Of a DNA stretch of 22,644 bases, positions 15,358-22,496 are shown piece by piece. Numbering within the stretch: position 1 is the first letter of the stretch; every line of letters starts with the position of its first letter. This stretch comes from Alphaproteobacteria bacterium. Lineage in GTDB: Bacteria > Pseudomonadota > Alphaproteobacteria > Caulobacterales > Caulobacteraceae. The position numbers were made by a program, and so were the translations under genes. The stretch covers positions 1 through 22,644 of the forward strand of contig JAGWSE010000163.1 in NCBI GenBank assembly GCA_028869395.1, given 5' to 3'. The notes beneath the pieces were generated by a model. The model worked only from the letters and a program-made list of their open reading frames with translations, searched no databases and was not told the origin of the DNA.

Positions 15358-16764
15358 TTGCCCATTTCCCGCACCCGTCCCGATGAGCTCGCCCGCCGCG
15401 TGGCCGAGCTGGAGGCCGAGCGCGAGCTGACGCTCAGGCTCGCGCAGACGGATTCGCTCACCGGCCTTCCGAACCGCGGAGCGTTCACCTCCGAGCTTTG
15501 CACCCGCCTCGAGGCCGCGCGCGCGCAGGACCGGCGGGTGGCGCTCTTCATCATCGACCTCGATCGGTTCAAGCACCTGAACGACACCCTCGGCCATCAT
15601 GCCGGCGACCTGCTGCTCGCCGAGATGGGCGAGCGTCTGCGCGCCGGCGCGCAGGGCGGCGAGGTCTCGGCGCGGCTGGGCGGTGACGAGTTCGCGGTGA
15701 TCTCCGAAGCCGAGGACGTGGGCGCGCGGGCGAGGCGGCTGCTGTCGCGCCTGACGCAGCCGCTCTCGATCTACGGCCGGGTGGTCTCGCCGTCGGCCTC
15801 GGTGGGCGTGGCGGTCTACCCGGACGACGCCTGCGACGCCTCGGACCTGCAGCGCTTCGCCGACATGGCGCTCTATCGCGTCAAGACCCGCGGCGGTCGC
15901 CGCTGGAGCGTGTTCGACGCCGAGCTGCGCGCCGAGAACGAGCGTCGGCAGACGCTGGAGACGGAGCTGCGCCGGGCCATCCCCGCGGGCGAGATCGAGC
16001 CCTGGTTCCAGCCGGTGGTCGATTCGGCGACGGGCCGGGTCACCGGCGTCGAGGTTCTGGCCCGCTGGAACCATCCCGAGCAGGGGCTGCTGACTCCGGC
16101 CGCCTTCGTGCCCATCGCCGAGGAGCTCGGCCTGATCGGCCAGATCGACCAGGCTGTGTTCGACACCGCCTGCGCCCGCGCAGCGCCGTGGGTCGCCGAG
16201 GGGCTGATCGAATCCATCTCCTGCAACGTCAGCCCCCGGGACCTCCTGGACCCGGCGTTCTCGCGCAAGCTGATCCGCAGGCTTTCGCGCACGGCCCTGC
16301 CGGCGACGGCGCTGACCGTCGAGATCACCGAGACCTTCCTGCTGCAGGACCTGGCGCTGGCGCGGCGGCACATCGAGCGCCTGGCGGCCAAGGGCGTCCG
16401 CATCGCCCTCGACGACTTCGGCACCGGCTATTCGAACGTCCGCGCGCTGATGAACCTGCCGATCCACACGGTGAAGCTGGATCGCAGTCTCATCGAGGCG
16501 GTGGGCCGCGATGTCCGGGTCTCGAAGCTCGTCACCACCATGCTGCACGCCGCGCGATCGCTGGACGTGCGGATCGTCGCCGAAGGGGTGGAAGAAGCCG
16601 CGCAGGCCGCGTTCCTGCGCGCGGCGGGCTGCGAGCGCATGCAGGGCTATCTCTTCGCCCGGCCCATGCCCGCCGACGCCATGGAGAACCACCTGCGGGA
16701 GAGCGCCGAGGGCCTGGCGGCCGCGCCGGCCGCACCTGTCCTGGCGCGCCGCCGCCGCGCCTGA
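15358..16764 (+). CDS. Tandem GGDEF-EAL cyclic-di-GMP protein
   Basis: A 468-residue soluble protein that could make and break c-di-GMP. A short N-terminal coiled coil (about 8-30) leads directly into GGDEF (about 30-185), with intact GGDEF at 108-112 and FIIDLDRFKHLNDTLGHHAGD before it. The RxxD inhibitory site upstream of GGDEF is absent. The EAL domain (about 205-450) reads EVL at 232-234, an accepted variant, and keeps Asn290, Glu322, Glu325, DDFGTGYSN (352-360), Lys373, Glu409, Glu412 and Gln429, so phosphodiesterase activity is expected. No sensor or membrane segment is present. The start is TTG, with GAGG 11 nt upstream; it is the weakest part of the call. It converges with the next gene with only 3 bp between stops. 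Confidence 0.92.
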   Translation: MPISRTRPDELARRVAELEAERELTLRLAQTDSLTGLPNRGAFTSELCTRLEAARAQDRRVALFIIDLDRFKHLNDTLGHHAGDLLLAEMGERLRAGAQGGEVSARLGGDEFAVISEAEDVGARARRLLSRLTQPLSIYGRVVSPSASVGVAVYPDDACDASDLQRFADMALYRVKTRGGRRWSVFDAELRAENERRQTLETELRRAIPAGEIEPWFQPVVDSATGRVTGVEVLARWNHPEQGLLTPAAFVPIAEELGLIGQIDQAVFDTACARAAPWVAEGLIESISCNVSPRDLLDPAFSRKLIRRLSRTALPATALTVEITETFLLQDLALARRHIERLAAKGVRIALDDFGTGYSNVRALMNLPIHTVKLDRSLIEAVGRDVRVSKLVTTMLHAARSLDVRIVAEGVEEAAQAAFLRAAGCERMQGYLFARPMPADAMENHLRESAEGLAAAPAAPVLARRRRA

Positions 16765-16767
16765 GGC

Positions 16768-17142
16768 CTATCTCGGAAGCCCGGCGCAGGCGTCGCGCCG
16801 CGGCTCGGCAGGGATGGTCATGCCCTGGGCCCTGGCGCGCTCGGCCATCAGCTTGTGGTGTTCCAGCACATAGGCGTGGCATTCCGCGTAGGTCTTGAAG
16901 CCCGCCATCTTGGACTGGTGCGCCTGGCGCTCCTGCGGCGTCATCATCGACCAGCCCATGGTGACGCCGGGGCCGGCGCGCATGCCGCCGCCCATCATGC
17001 CACCGCCCGCGTGGTAGCCCATGTGGGGACCCATGCCCGGGCCCGGGCCCGGCTGCGCCAGGGGCCCGGGCGTGATCTGGGCGTGGGCCGCGGCGGCGAG
17101 CGCGAGCGCGCCGGCGAGCATCAGGTTCCTGAAGGGTGACAT
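16768..17142 (-). CDS. Exported Met/Gly/His-rich small protein
   Basis: An unrecognised 124-residue periplasmic protein. A signal peptide (1-22, cut after AHAQ) is followed by a Pro/Gly stretch and then a segment at 37-67 with eight methionines and two histidines in a Gly-rich background (MGPHMGY, GGGMMGGGM, TMGWSMM). Met-rich runs of this kind bind Cu(I) in other periplasmic proteins, but function here is inference. The C-terminal half is helical with two cysteines (YAECHAYVLEHH and DACAGLPR). The start at 17142 has AGGAGG 9 nt upstream; the same frame stays open much further upstream through the kinase gene, which is a shadow. It lies 215 bp downstream of the sensor kinase on the same strand. 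Confidence 0.8.
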   Translation of the reverse strand: MSPFRNLMLAGALALAAAAHAQITPGPLAQPGPGPGMGPHMGYHAGGGMMGGGMRAGPGVTMGWSMMTPQERQAHQSKMAGFKTYAECHAYVLEHHKLMAERARAQGMTIPAEPRRDACAGLPR

Positions 17143-17357
17143 GGCGTTGGGCCTCCTGCCTCGGATGGCGGAAGCATCGCGCAAGGCCCAGAGGGCGGCC
17201 TTGATCGGGCTCAACCTGTGCGAGGAGGGGCAGCGACCCCCGGCCCGGCAGGGGGCTCGTCTGAACCGGGGGCCGCCGAAGGCGCGCGGACTGGAGAGGA
17301 GTGACACACGCGCCAGGACCCTCATGTAGGGGCTCGCGGCCGAAACCCAGCGCGGCC

Positions 17358-18392
17358 CTAGCGCGGATCGGCTTCGGCGGCGGCGGCGTCGCGGGGAATC
17401 CAATCGGAAGCGAGGGCCTGGGCGCCGGCGGCGGCCAGGCGGAAGACGCAGCGGACGCCCGCCTCCGGATAGGTCAGCCGCACCTCGTCGCCGGAGCCCG
17501 CGACGGCGTGGGTGATCAGGCGGGTGCCGAAGCCGCGGCGCTCGGGCGGGCGCACCGGCGGGCCGCCGATCTCGCGCCACTCGATCTCCACCCCGTCCGG
17601 CGGGGCGAGCTCGAGGCTGAGCTGGACGCGGCCGTCCGGCCGGCTGAGCGCGCCGTACTTCAGCGCGTTGGTGGCGAGCTCGTGCAGCGCCAGGACCACG
17701 CCGCGGGCCCGCTCGGCATCCACCTTGGCGTCGGCCCAGAGCTCCAGTTCGATGCGGTCGTCGCCCAGCGCGCCCACCGCGGCGCGCACGAGGCCGGCGA
17801 GGCTGACGTCGACGAACGGGCTGAGCGCCAGTTCCTGGGCGGTGGCGAGCGAGCGCAGGCGGGCCTCGATCCGCCCGCGGGCGTCGGGAAGGTCGCGCGA
17901 GCCGCGCAGCGACTGGTCGACGACGCCCTGGACCACCGCAAGCAGGTTCTTCACCCGGTGGCCCATCTCGCGCGAGAGCAGCCGCTCCTGCTCCTGGGCG
18001 AGCAGCAGGGCCTGCTCGCGCACCGAGAGCTTCGTCAGCGCCGAACGCAGGCCGACCACCGAAACCAGGCTGAGGCCCGCGATCACCCAGAAGAGGACCA
18101 GCGACAGGAGGTCGAACAGCGGCCGGTCGAAGGTGTCGGCCGGATTGAAGAAGAAATAGTAGGTGATGAGACCGCCCAGCAGCATGCTGATCGAGCCGCT
18201 GAGCCAGCCGCCGAGGAAGGCCGCGGCGAAGAGGGCCAGGAAGTTCGGCGTGAAGGCCGCCTCGTCCTGCAGCACCGGCTTCAGCGCCAGCCGCAGCGCC
18301 GCGGCCAGCAGCGCCGTGGCGAGACCCAGGGCGATGCGCTCCCACAGGTTCAGACGCCAGGTGACGGGGGTCCAGAGCGGCGCGTCCGGCAT
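17358..18392 (-). CDS. Membrane sensor histidine kinase, HWE/HisKA_2 type
   Basis: A 344-residue inner-membrane kinase. Four hydrophobic segments in residues 18-116, without a periplasmic sensor domain, resemble the KdpD-like DUF4118 module. A short coiled linker leads to the phosphoacceptor helix REMGHRVKNLLAVVQGVVD with His145, the HisKA_2/HWE pattern. The ATPase domain has the N box LALHELATNALKYG (Asn242), the WxE motif EWREIGGP (272-274) and a G box GFGTRLI (287-293). No receiver domain is fused and no response regulator gene is adjacent, so the partner is elsewhere, perhaps a PhyR-like or orphan regulator. It is divergent from the poly-histidine protein gene and precedes the Met-rich exported protein gene. 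Confidence 0.92.
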   Translation of the reverse strand: MPDAPLWTPVTWRLNLWERIALGLATALLAAALRLALKPVLQDEAAFTPNFLALFAAAFLGGWLSGSISMLLGGLITYYFFFNPADTFDRPLFDLLSLVLFWVIAGLSLVSVVGLRSALTKLSVREQALLLAQEQERLLSREMGHRVKNLLAVVQGVVDQSLRGSRDLPDARGRIEARLRSLATAQELALSPFVDVSLAGLVRAAVGALGDDRIELELWADAKVDAERARGVVLALHELATNALKYGALSRPDGRVQLSLELAPPDGVEIEWREIGGPPVRPPERRGFGTRLITHAVAGSGDEVRLTYPEAGVRCVFRLAAAGAQALASDWIPRDAAAAEADPR

Positions 18393-18505
18393 GGCCGCAC
18401 CCCTAAGACGAGCTTCCGGGCCGAAGTAGGGCGGCTCGCCCGCGGCGCCCCACCCCGGATCAAAATCGCGGGCTGCCGCGTTGGCCTCCCTCGAAGGAGG
18501 ACACT

Positions 18506-18904
18506 ATGGATCGCAAGAAGATCAAGATGGCCGGGGCCGCGGCGGCGCTGATCGCCGCCCCGGCCGCCGCTTCGGCCGCCACCACCACCCAGGCGCCGGC
18601 CGTCCCGGTCGCCAGCTCGTACGCCGAGCTGCTGCAGCCCATCTCGAACCCGGTGGAGCGGCTCGCCGCCGCCGACGCCCAGGCGGCCGACGAGGCCCGC
18701 CTGATCGAGGCCCAGTACTACCAGCCGCCGCCGGTCGTGGAGCATCACCACCATCACCACAGCCATTACCGGCGCTGGCGGCACACCCGGGCCTGGTACC
18801 TGAACAACGGCTACTACTGGTACGGCGGCCAGTGGGTCCTGCGGCCCCGGCGCGACCACCATCACCACCACCAGCAGTACCATCACCACCACAACAACGA
18901 CTGA
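18506..18904 (+). CDS. Exported poly-histidine protein, putative metal binder
   Basis: An unrecognised 132-residue periplasmic or surface protein. A signal peptide (1-25, cut around ASAA) is followed by a helical region (YAELLQPISNPVERLAAADAQAADEARLIEAQYY) and then a natural run of six histidines near residue 80, continuing SHYRRWRHTRAWYLNNGYYWYGGQWV. A second His cluster HHHHHQQYHHHH ends the protein. The aromatic/Gly Y-x-x-G-x-W stretch resembles small surface-protein repeats. Poly-His implies Ni, Zn or Co binding, but that is inference from composition. AAGGAGG 7 nt before the ATG fixes the start. The gene is divergent from the sensor kinase, with 113 bp between the starts. Confidence 0.82.
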   Translation: MDRKKIKMAGAAAALIAAPAAASAATTTQAPAVPVASSYAELLQPISNPVERLAAADAQAADEARLIEAQYYQPPPVVEHHHHHHSHYRRWRHTRAWYLNNGYYWYGGQWVLRPRRDHHHHHQQYHHHHNND

Positions 18905-18910
18905 CGGCCG

Positions 18911-18943
18911 GCGGGACCGGGCTGCTAGCGCCCCCGGTCCCGC
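18911..18943. terminator. Bidirectional terminator-like hairpin
   Basis: An 11-bp perfect stem (18911-18921 with 18933-18943) with an 11-nt loop sits between the converging poly-histidine gene and the DUF-type gene, overlapping the latter's stop codon. No T-run follows on either strand, so termination strength is uncertain. Confidence 0.5.
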
Positions 18944-19650
18944 GCCTTCGCCGCCCGGTGCATGTGGCGGTAGGTCCCGTCGAAGACGGTGTCGGTGGTC
19001 GAGACCCAGCGCGTACCTTCGGCGAGCGCGTCGCGGCTGGCGGCCAGCCGGCGGGCGCGCAGCTCGCGCTCGGCGGCCTCTTCTTCCGTCTGCGGCTCAA
19101 GCTCGAGGCCCGGCTCGGCTGGCACGACGATCAGGCTCATGAACGGCTCGTCCTTGCGGAAGACGTGCGTCACGCCCTTCGGTGGCGCCTTGAAGATGCA
19201 GAAGAACATCATCGGCCACCACTCGGTACGGATCAGGGCCGGGACCGCCAGCGGCGTGGTGTTGGTCGGATCGGTGAAGTAGCGCGGGTGCGGCTGGGTT
19301 AAGACGGCGAACCCCTCCGGGACCATCAGGTCGAGCGAGACCTGGTAGGAATAGTAGTCCTCGCCGAAGCTGCGGAACGGCGGCCACATGAGGTCGAGGT
19401 CGGCCGGCTCGCCCCAGTCGGCGTCGAGCCGCACCTTGCCGCGCCACCGGGTGACCCGCAGCTCCTCCTCGAACGGATAGAGCAGCTCCACGCCATAACG
19501 CGCGGCCTCGGAGAAGGGCGTGCAGTGCCACGGCTGCTCGTGGCTGCCGTCGACCCGCGGCTGGGGCTCGCCGGCCCAGCCGGGGATCGGCATCTGGATG
19601 GGTTGCGGAGGCGGGCGATGGCCGTGAAGGCGCCATTTGACGACAGGCAT
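18925..19650 (-). CDS. Conserved protein of unknown function, DUF6065-like
   Basis: A 241-residue protein that I think belongs to the DUF6065 family, recalled from memory and not checked. It contains an ordered string of conserved-looking blocks: GWAGEPQPRVDGSHEQPWHC, PFSEAARYGVELLYPFEEELRV, DYYSYQVSLDLMVPEGFAVLTQPHPRYFTD, and PALIRTEWWPMMFFCIFKAP followed by EPFMSLIVVP. The many Trp, His, Pro and paired acidic residues suggest a folded catalytic or ligand-binding domain. No signal peptide or membrane segment is visible. The start at 19650 is chosen for GGAG 4 nt upstream; the frame extends to 19884 but that part is Ala/Arg-rich and overlaps the divergent lipoprotein gene. Function unknown. 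Confidence 0.78.
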   Translation of the reverse strand: MPVVKWRLHGHRPPPQPIQMPIPGWAGEPQPRVDGSHEQPWHCTPFSEAARYGVELLYPFEEELRVTRWRGKVRLDADWGEPADLDLMWPPFRSFGEDYYSYQVSLDLMVPEGFAVLTQPHPRYFTDPTNTTPLAVPALIRTEWWPMMFFCIFKAPPKGVTHVFRKDEPFMSLIVVPAEPGLELEPQTEEEAAERELRARRLAASRDALAEGTRWVSTTDTVFDGTYRHMHRAAKARDRGR

Positions 19651-19771
19651 GGGGCTCCAACCGTGGATGTCCTGTCTCAACGCCGCAGGCGCCGCTTCGG
19701 CGCCCGGGCGAGGCACGCCCATGTTGAGGCGGATCAAGGCGAAGGCGATGGGCCCGGTCTTCCATCGCGCC

Positions 19772-20320
19772 ATGTCCCGCCTGTCCCGCCCAGCCTGCGC
19801 CCGGATCGCCGCGGCGGCGCTCGGCTGCGCGGCGCTGGGCGCCTGCGCCACCACCACCGCCCCGCCGGAAGGCCAGGGCGACAAGGTGGCGCGCGCGGTC
19901 GAACAGCCGATGCGCGACCTGAGCCTGATCCGCGAGGCGCCGGCGCCGGCGCTGATCCTGGCCTGGAAGTCGCCCTATCAGACCGGCGGGAAGGACAACT
20001 GCGCCAGCCTGAAGGCGGAGCTCGCCGGCCTCGACGCGGCGCTGGGCCCCGACGTGGCCGAATCCGCCAAGCCCGACCGGTCGATCTCGCCCACCGGCCT
20101 GGCCGCCGACGCGGTGGGCGGCGCGGTGGGGCTGCCGTTCCGCGGGATCGTGCGCACGGTGACCGGCGCGGAGAGCCGCGACCGGCAGCTGCACGCCGCC
20201 GTACTGGCCGGCATGGTGCGCCGCGCCTTCCTGAAGGGCCGGCTGCACGAGATGGCCTGCGCCGCGCCGGCGCAGCCCGTCCCGCCCGCCCCGAAGGTGG
20301 TCGCGCCCGCGGCCGGCTAG
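19772..20320 (+). CDS. Predicted lipoprotein of unknown function
   Basis: A 182-residue protein with a lipoprotein signal: Arg-rich n-region, hydrophobic stretch, and lipobox L-G-A-C at residues 22-25 (modified Cys25). The residue after Cys is Ala, so outer-membrane sorting is expected. The mature part contains ILAWKSPYQTGGKDNCASLKAE, ADAVGGAVGLPFRGIVRTVTG and an Arg-rich helix LHAAVLAGMVRRAFLKGRLHEMAC, with two further cysteines that could form a disulfide. It ends with a Pro/Ala tail. I do not recognise the family. Earlier in-frame ATGs (19637, 19721) would place extra residues ahead of the signal peptide and are less likely. It is divergent from the DUF-type gene with 121 bp between starts. 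Confidence 0.8.
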   Translation: MSRLSRPACARIAAAALGCAALGACATTTAPPEGQGDKVARAVEQPMRDLSLIREAPAPALILAWKSPYQTGGKDNCASLKAELAGLDAALGPDVAESAKPDRSISPTGLAADAVGGAVGLPFRGIVRTVTGAESRDRQLHAAVLAGMVRRAFLKGRLHEMACAAPAQPVPPAPKVVAPAAG

Positions 20321-20330
20321 GCGGAGCGGC

Positions 20331-20498
20331 CTACTCGCCTTCGCCGTCGCGGGCGGTGGAGCGCTCGCGCTCGTGCGCCATCTCCTCCCAGGTGGCCGCC
20401 ATCCGCAGCAGCAGGTCGCGTTCGTTCGCGTGCTCCATCTTGGCGGCGAGCGCCCGGCAATCCGCGGCGTGCTGACGGTATTCGGAGGCCTTGCGCAT
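20331..20498 (-). CDS. Small helical protein of unknown function
   Basis: A 55-residue, highly charged, probably all-helical cytosolic protein. The pattern RKASEYRQHAADCRALAAKM followed by ERDLLLRMAATWEEMAHERE is a recurrent small-protein pattern in alphaproteobacteria, with the Cys in ADCRALA and Trp in AATWEE conserved in those I recall. The start at 20498 is chosen for AGGGAG 8 nt upstream; an in-frame ATG at 20534 would add 12 residues. It converges with the lipoprotein gene, leaving 10 bp between stops. Function unknown. Confidence 0.7.
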   Translation of the reverse strand: MRKASEYRQHAADCRALAAKMEHANERDLLLRMAATWEEMAHERERSTARDGEGE

Positions 20499-20552
20499 GC
20501 ATTCTGCTCCCTGGGCCCCGACGAAGGAGATCAACGGCGCAGGCGCGCGGTT

Positions 20553-21044
20553 TCATCCCGCCAAGGGCGGGTGAGGCGGTTCGCGCGGGGTCTGGACCTG
20601 AACCGGCAAGCGGGCGAGCGGGGTGTGACAGGCTTGGCTGCGCTGTGAGGGCAGCCAAGGGCGAGGACCAGTCGTCGTGCTCTTCGTCGTCCGCGAGCGG
20701 GCCGGCGCCTCCCCCGGATCTTCGGACGCCTCGCCGTCGGTTGGCGGCAGGAGCTCAAGCTCGTGGCAGAGGCGCAGGATGTAGGCCTCCACCTCGGCGG
20801 CGTCGGCGAGACGGTCGGGGGCCTCGTCCTCGGCGGGCGTCCTCCAGGCGCTCGCTGTCCAGCCGTGGTCTTCGGCTTCCTGCCAGATGAGCTGTTCGAG
20901 GGCGGCCTGGACCCGGGCGTTGCGGGCGGTTCGGCGGGCCGTCTCGGCGGCCGCCGCGCCCGCCTCGCGTAGGTCGCGGGGGTCGTGTCCCGGGACATGC
21001 TGTAGCTGGGCGTAGCGGAGCCGCTTGCGAAGCGCGCGCCTCAT
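20553..21044 (-). CDS. Doubtful ORF, possibly a decayed or frameshifted small gene
   Basis: A 163-codon open frame. The middle part (residues ~25-110) looks protein-like: AAAAETARRTARNARVQAALEQ, LIWQEAEDHGWTASAW and AAEVEAYILRLCHELELL. The last ~45 residues (from about RSRTTKSTTTGPRPW) are Pro/Thr/Arg-rich and look like translation of non-coding sequence, as if the natural end had been lost by a frameshift. No ribosome-binding site is evident before the ATG. Opposite-strand frames across the region are Arg/Pro-rich shadows. I recognise no family, and the whole ORF could be spurious in such GC-rich DNA. Confidence 0.35.
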   Translation of the reverse strand: MRRALRKRLRYAQLQHVPGHDPRDLREAGAAAAETARRTARNARVQAALEQLIWQEAEDHGWTASAWRTPAEDEAPDRLADAAEVEAYILRLCHELELLPPTDGEASEDPGEAPARSRTTKSTTTGPRPWLPSQRSQACHTPLARLPVQVQTPREPPHPPLAG

Positions 21045-21318
21045 TGGGCGCCGTAGCGAGCGAGCGGCGCAGCTGGCCCTAGCCGAAGGTCTGGCGCAGC
21101 GGCCGGCCCATGCGGTGCAAGGAGAAGAGCGGCGTCAAGCCGTTCCCATCTAGATCGATGGGTCGATCTGATTTGCTGTGCCGGGAGCAACGCCCTCACA
21201 GCCCTGCATACGTTCAATCACGTCGCGGAGGGCCCAGCGACGCGACACGACCATTCGGACGTTGCATGCATCATAGGCCCAGCTTTGCCGGTTAGGGGGT
21301 GGGCTGGCCCGCTGCATT
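21045..21318. other. Intergenic region without a recognised gene
   Basis: I see no convincing ORF or tRNA in these 274 bp. They contain two overlapping inverted repeats at 21145-21169 and are less GC-rich than the surroundings. Toward the nrdB end a weak bulged stem (GGCCAGC with GCTGGGCC, minus strand) could help end the nrdB transcript, but no T-run follows. Confidence 0.5.
21145..21169. repeat. Overlapping inverted repeats, mutually exclusive hairpins
   Basis: CCCATC (21145-21150) pairs with GATGGG (21157-21162), while AGATCGA (21152-21158) pairs with TCGATCT (21163-21169) around TGGG. The two stems share bases so only one can form. Three GATC tetramers lie within the element. Function unknown. 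Confidence 0.5.
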
Positions 21319-22356
21319 TCACTCCGCCGGCAGGATGTTCTCCGAGCGCTTCGACATCATCTTGTCGAACTCGGCCCAGACGCCGTCGTCGCCGTGCCAT
21401 TTCCCCTGCGTGGCGGCCTTGGAGTACTCGGTGGCGCGGGCCTCGAAGAAGTTGGCGTGCTCGACGCCGGAGAGCATCGACTGGAGCCAGGGGAGCGGGT
21501 TCTCCTTCGCCCCGCCGTAGACCTCCGGCAGCTGCAGCTGGCGCAGGCGCCAGTCGGCGATGAAGCGGATGTAGGCCTTGATGTCGTCGGGCGTCATGCC
21601 CTGCACCTCGCCCGCCTCGAAGGCGAGGTCGATGAACTTGTCCTCCAGGCCCACCACGGTCTTGCAGCAGTCGACGATGTCGTCGGCCACGGCCTTGGTC
21701 ACGCAGCCGGTCTCGGCCTTGAAGGCGTGGAACAGCTTGATCATGCCCTCGCAGTGCAGGCTCTCGTCGCGCACGCTCCAGGAGATGATCTGGCCCATGC
21801 CCTTCATCTTGTTGTGGCGCGGGAAGTTCATCAGCATCGCGAAGGAGGCGAAGAGCTGCAGCCCCTCGGTGAAGCCGCCGAACATGGCGAGCGTGCGCGC
21901 GATGTCGGCGTGGGTCTCGACGCCGAAGGTCTGCATGTAGTCGTGCTTGTCGCGCAGGGCCTTGTAGTCGAGGAAGGCCGTGAACTCGGAATCGGGCATG
22001 CCGATCGTCTCGAGCAGCAGGGCGTAGGCGGCGATGTGGATCGTCTCCATGTTGGAGAACGCCGCCAGCATCATCTTCACCTCGGTCGGTTTGAACACCC
22101 GGCCGTAGCGCTCCATGTAGTTGTCGTTCACCTCGACGTCGGACTGGGTGAAGAAGCGGAAGATCTGGGTCAGCAGGTTGCGCTCGCGGTCGTTGAGCTT
22201 GGCCGCCCAGTCCTTGCAGTCCTCGCCCAGCGGCACCTCCTCGGGCATCCAGTGCACCTGCTGCTGGCGCTTCCAGAAGTCGTAGGCCCAGGGATAGCGG
22301 AACGGCTTGTAGGCCGAGGGGATCATCAGGCCGGGCAGGTCGGACTTGGACGGCAT
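21319..22356 (-). CDS. nrdB: Ribonucleoside-diphosphate reductase, beta subunit (class I)
   Basis: The radical-generating subunit of class I ribonucleotide reductase, making dNTP precursors with an alpha subunit encoded elsewhere. In the 345-residue protein the di-metal ligands are Asp73, Glu104, His107, Glu164, Glu198 and His201. Tyr111 sits seven residues after Glu104, as the radical tyrosine does in E. coli (Y122). The 60-residue gap between the second and fourth ligands matches NrdF more closely than E. coli NrdB (89). The start MPSKSDLPGL is preferred at 22356, since residues upstream in frame cross the regulatory region. GAGG lies 11 nt upstream. NrdR-like boxes and a DnaA box precede it. 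Confidence 0.95.
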   Translation of the reverse strand: MPSKSDLPGLMIPSAYKPFRYPWAYDFWKRQQQVHWMPEEVPLGEDCKDWAAKLNDRERNLLTQIFRFFTQSDVEVNDNYMERYGRVFKPTEVKMMLAAFSNMETIHIAAYALLLETIGMPDSEFTAFLDYKALRDKHDYMQTFGVETHADIARTLAMFGGFTEGLQLFASFAMLMNFPRHNKMKGMGQIISWSVRDESLHCEGMIKLFHAFKAETGCVTKAVADDIVDCCKTVVGLEDKFIDLAFEAGEVQGMTPDDIKAYIRFIADWRLRQLQLPEVYGGAKENPLPWLQSMLSGVEHANFFEARATEYSKAATQGKWHGDDGVWAEFDKMMSKRSENILPAE

Positions 22357-22430
22357 CGGCGGACGGACCTCGCTGTGAATCGACGGCGGTGAGCTGGCGA
22401 CGGCCAGCCTACCAGGGCGACGCGGCCAGA

Positions 22431-22446
22431 CCACCACATCTGGTGT
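22431..22446 (-). promoter_or_regulatory. NrdR-like box, proximal
   Basis: On the minus strand ACACCAGATGTGGTGG matches the NrdR consensus acaCwAtATaTwGtgt at 11 of 16 positions, including the strongly conserved C, A, AT, T and G core. It lies 75 bp upstream of the nrdB ATG. Confidence 0.55.
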
Positions 22447-22462
22447 GTCCACCCTCATCAAT

Positions 22463-22478
22463 TCACAAGATAAGGGGA
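22463..22478 (-). promoter_or_regulatory. NrdR-like box, distal
   Basis: On the minus strand TCCCCTTATCTTGTGA matches about 10 of 16 consensus positions; weaker than the proximal box. The start-to-start distance to the proximal box is exactly 32 bp, about three helical turns, as in characterised NrdR box pairs. Confidence 0.45.
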
Positions 22479-22482
22479 GATC

Positions 22483-22491
22483 TGTGAATAA
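22483..22491 (-). promoter_or_regulatory. DnaA box in the nrdB leader
   Basis: TTATTCACA on the minus strand is a perfect match to TTATNCACA. It lies 127 bp upstream of the nrdB start, just after the preceding gene's stop. DnaA controls nrdAB in E. coli and nucleotide-synthesis genes in Caulobacter, so the position is sensible. Confidence 0.55.
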
Positions 22492-22496
22492 ACCAA

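Noticed and set aside
17143..18345. Extension of the Met-rich exported protein frame through the kinase gene
   Set aside because: The extension is Arg/Gly/Pro-rich shadow of the kinase coding strand; the signal peptide and AGGAGG mark the start at 17142.
20645..20972. Plus-strand small ORFs opposite the doubtful ORF
   Set aside because: Arg/Pro/Gly-rich composition, no ribosome-binding site and no family resemblance.
21045..21318. tRNA or other structured RNA gene
   Set aside because: No cloverleaf, T-loop GGTTCRANYC or CCA-adjacent acceptor stem could be assembled by eye.
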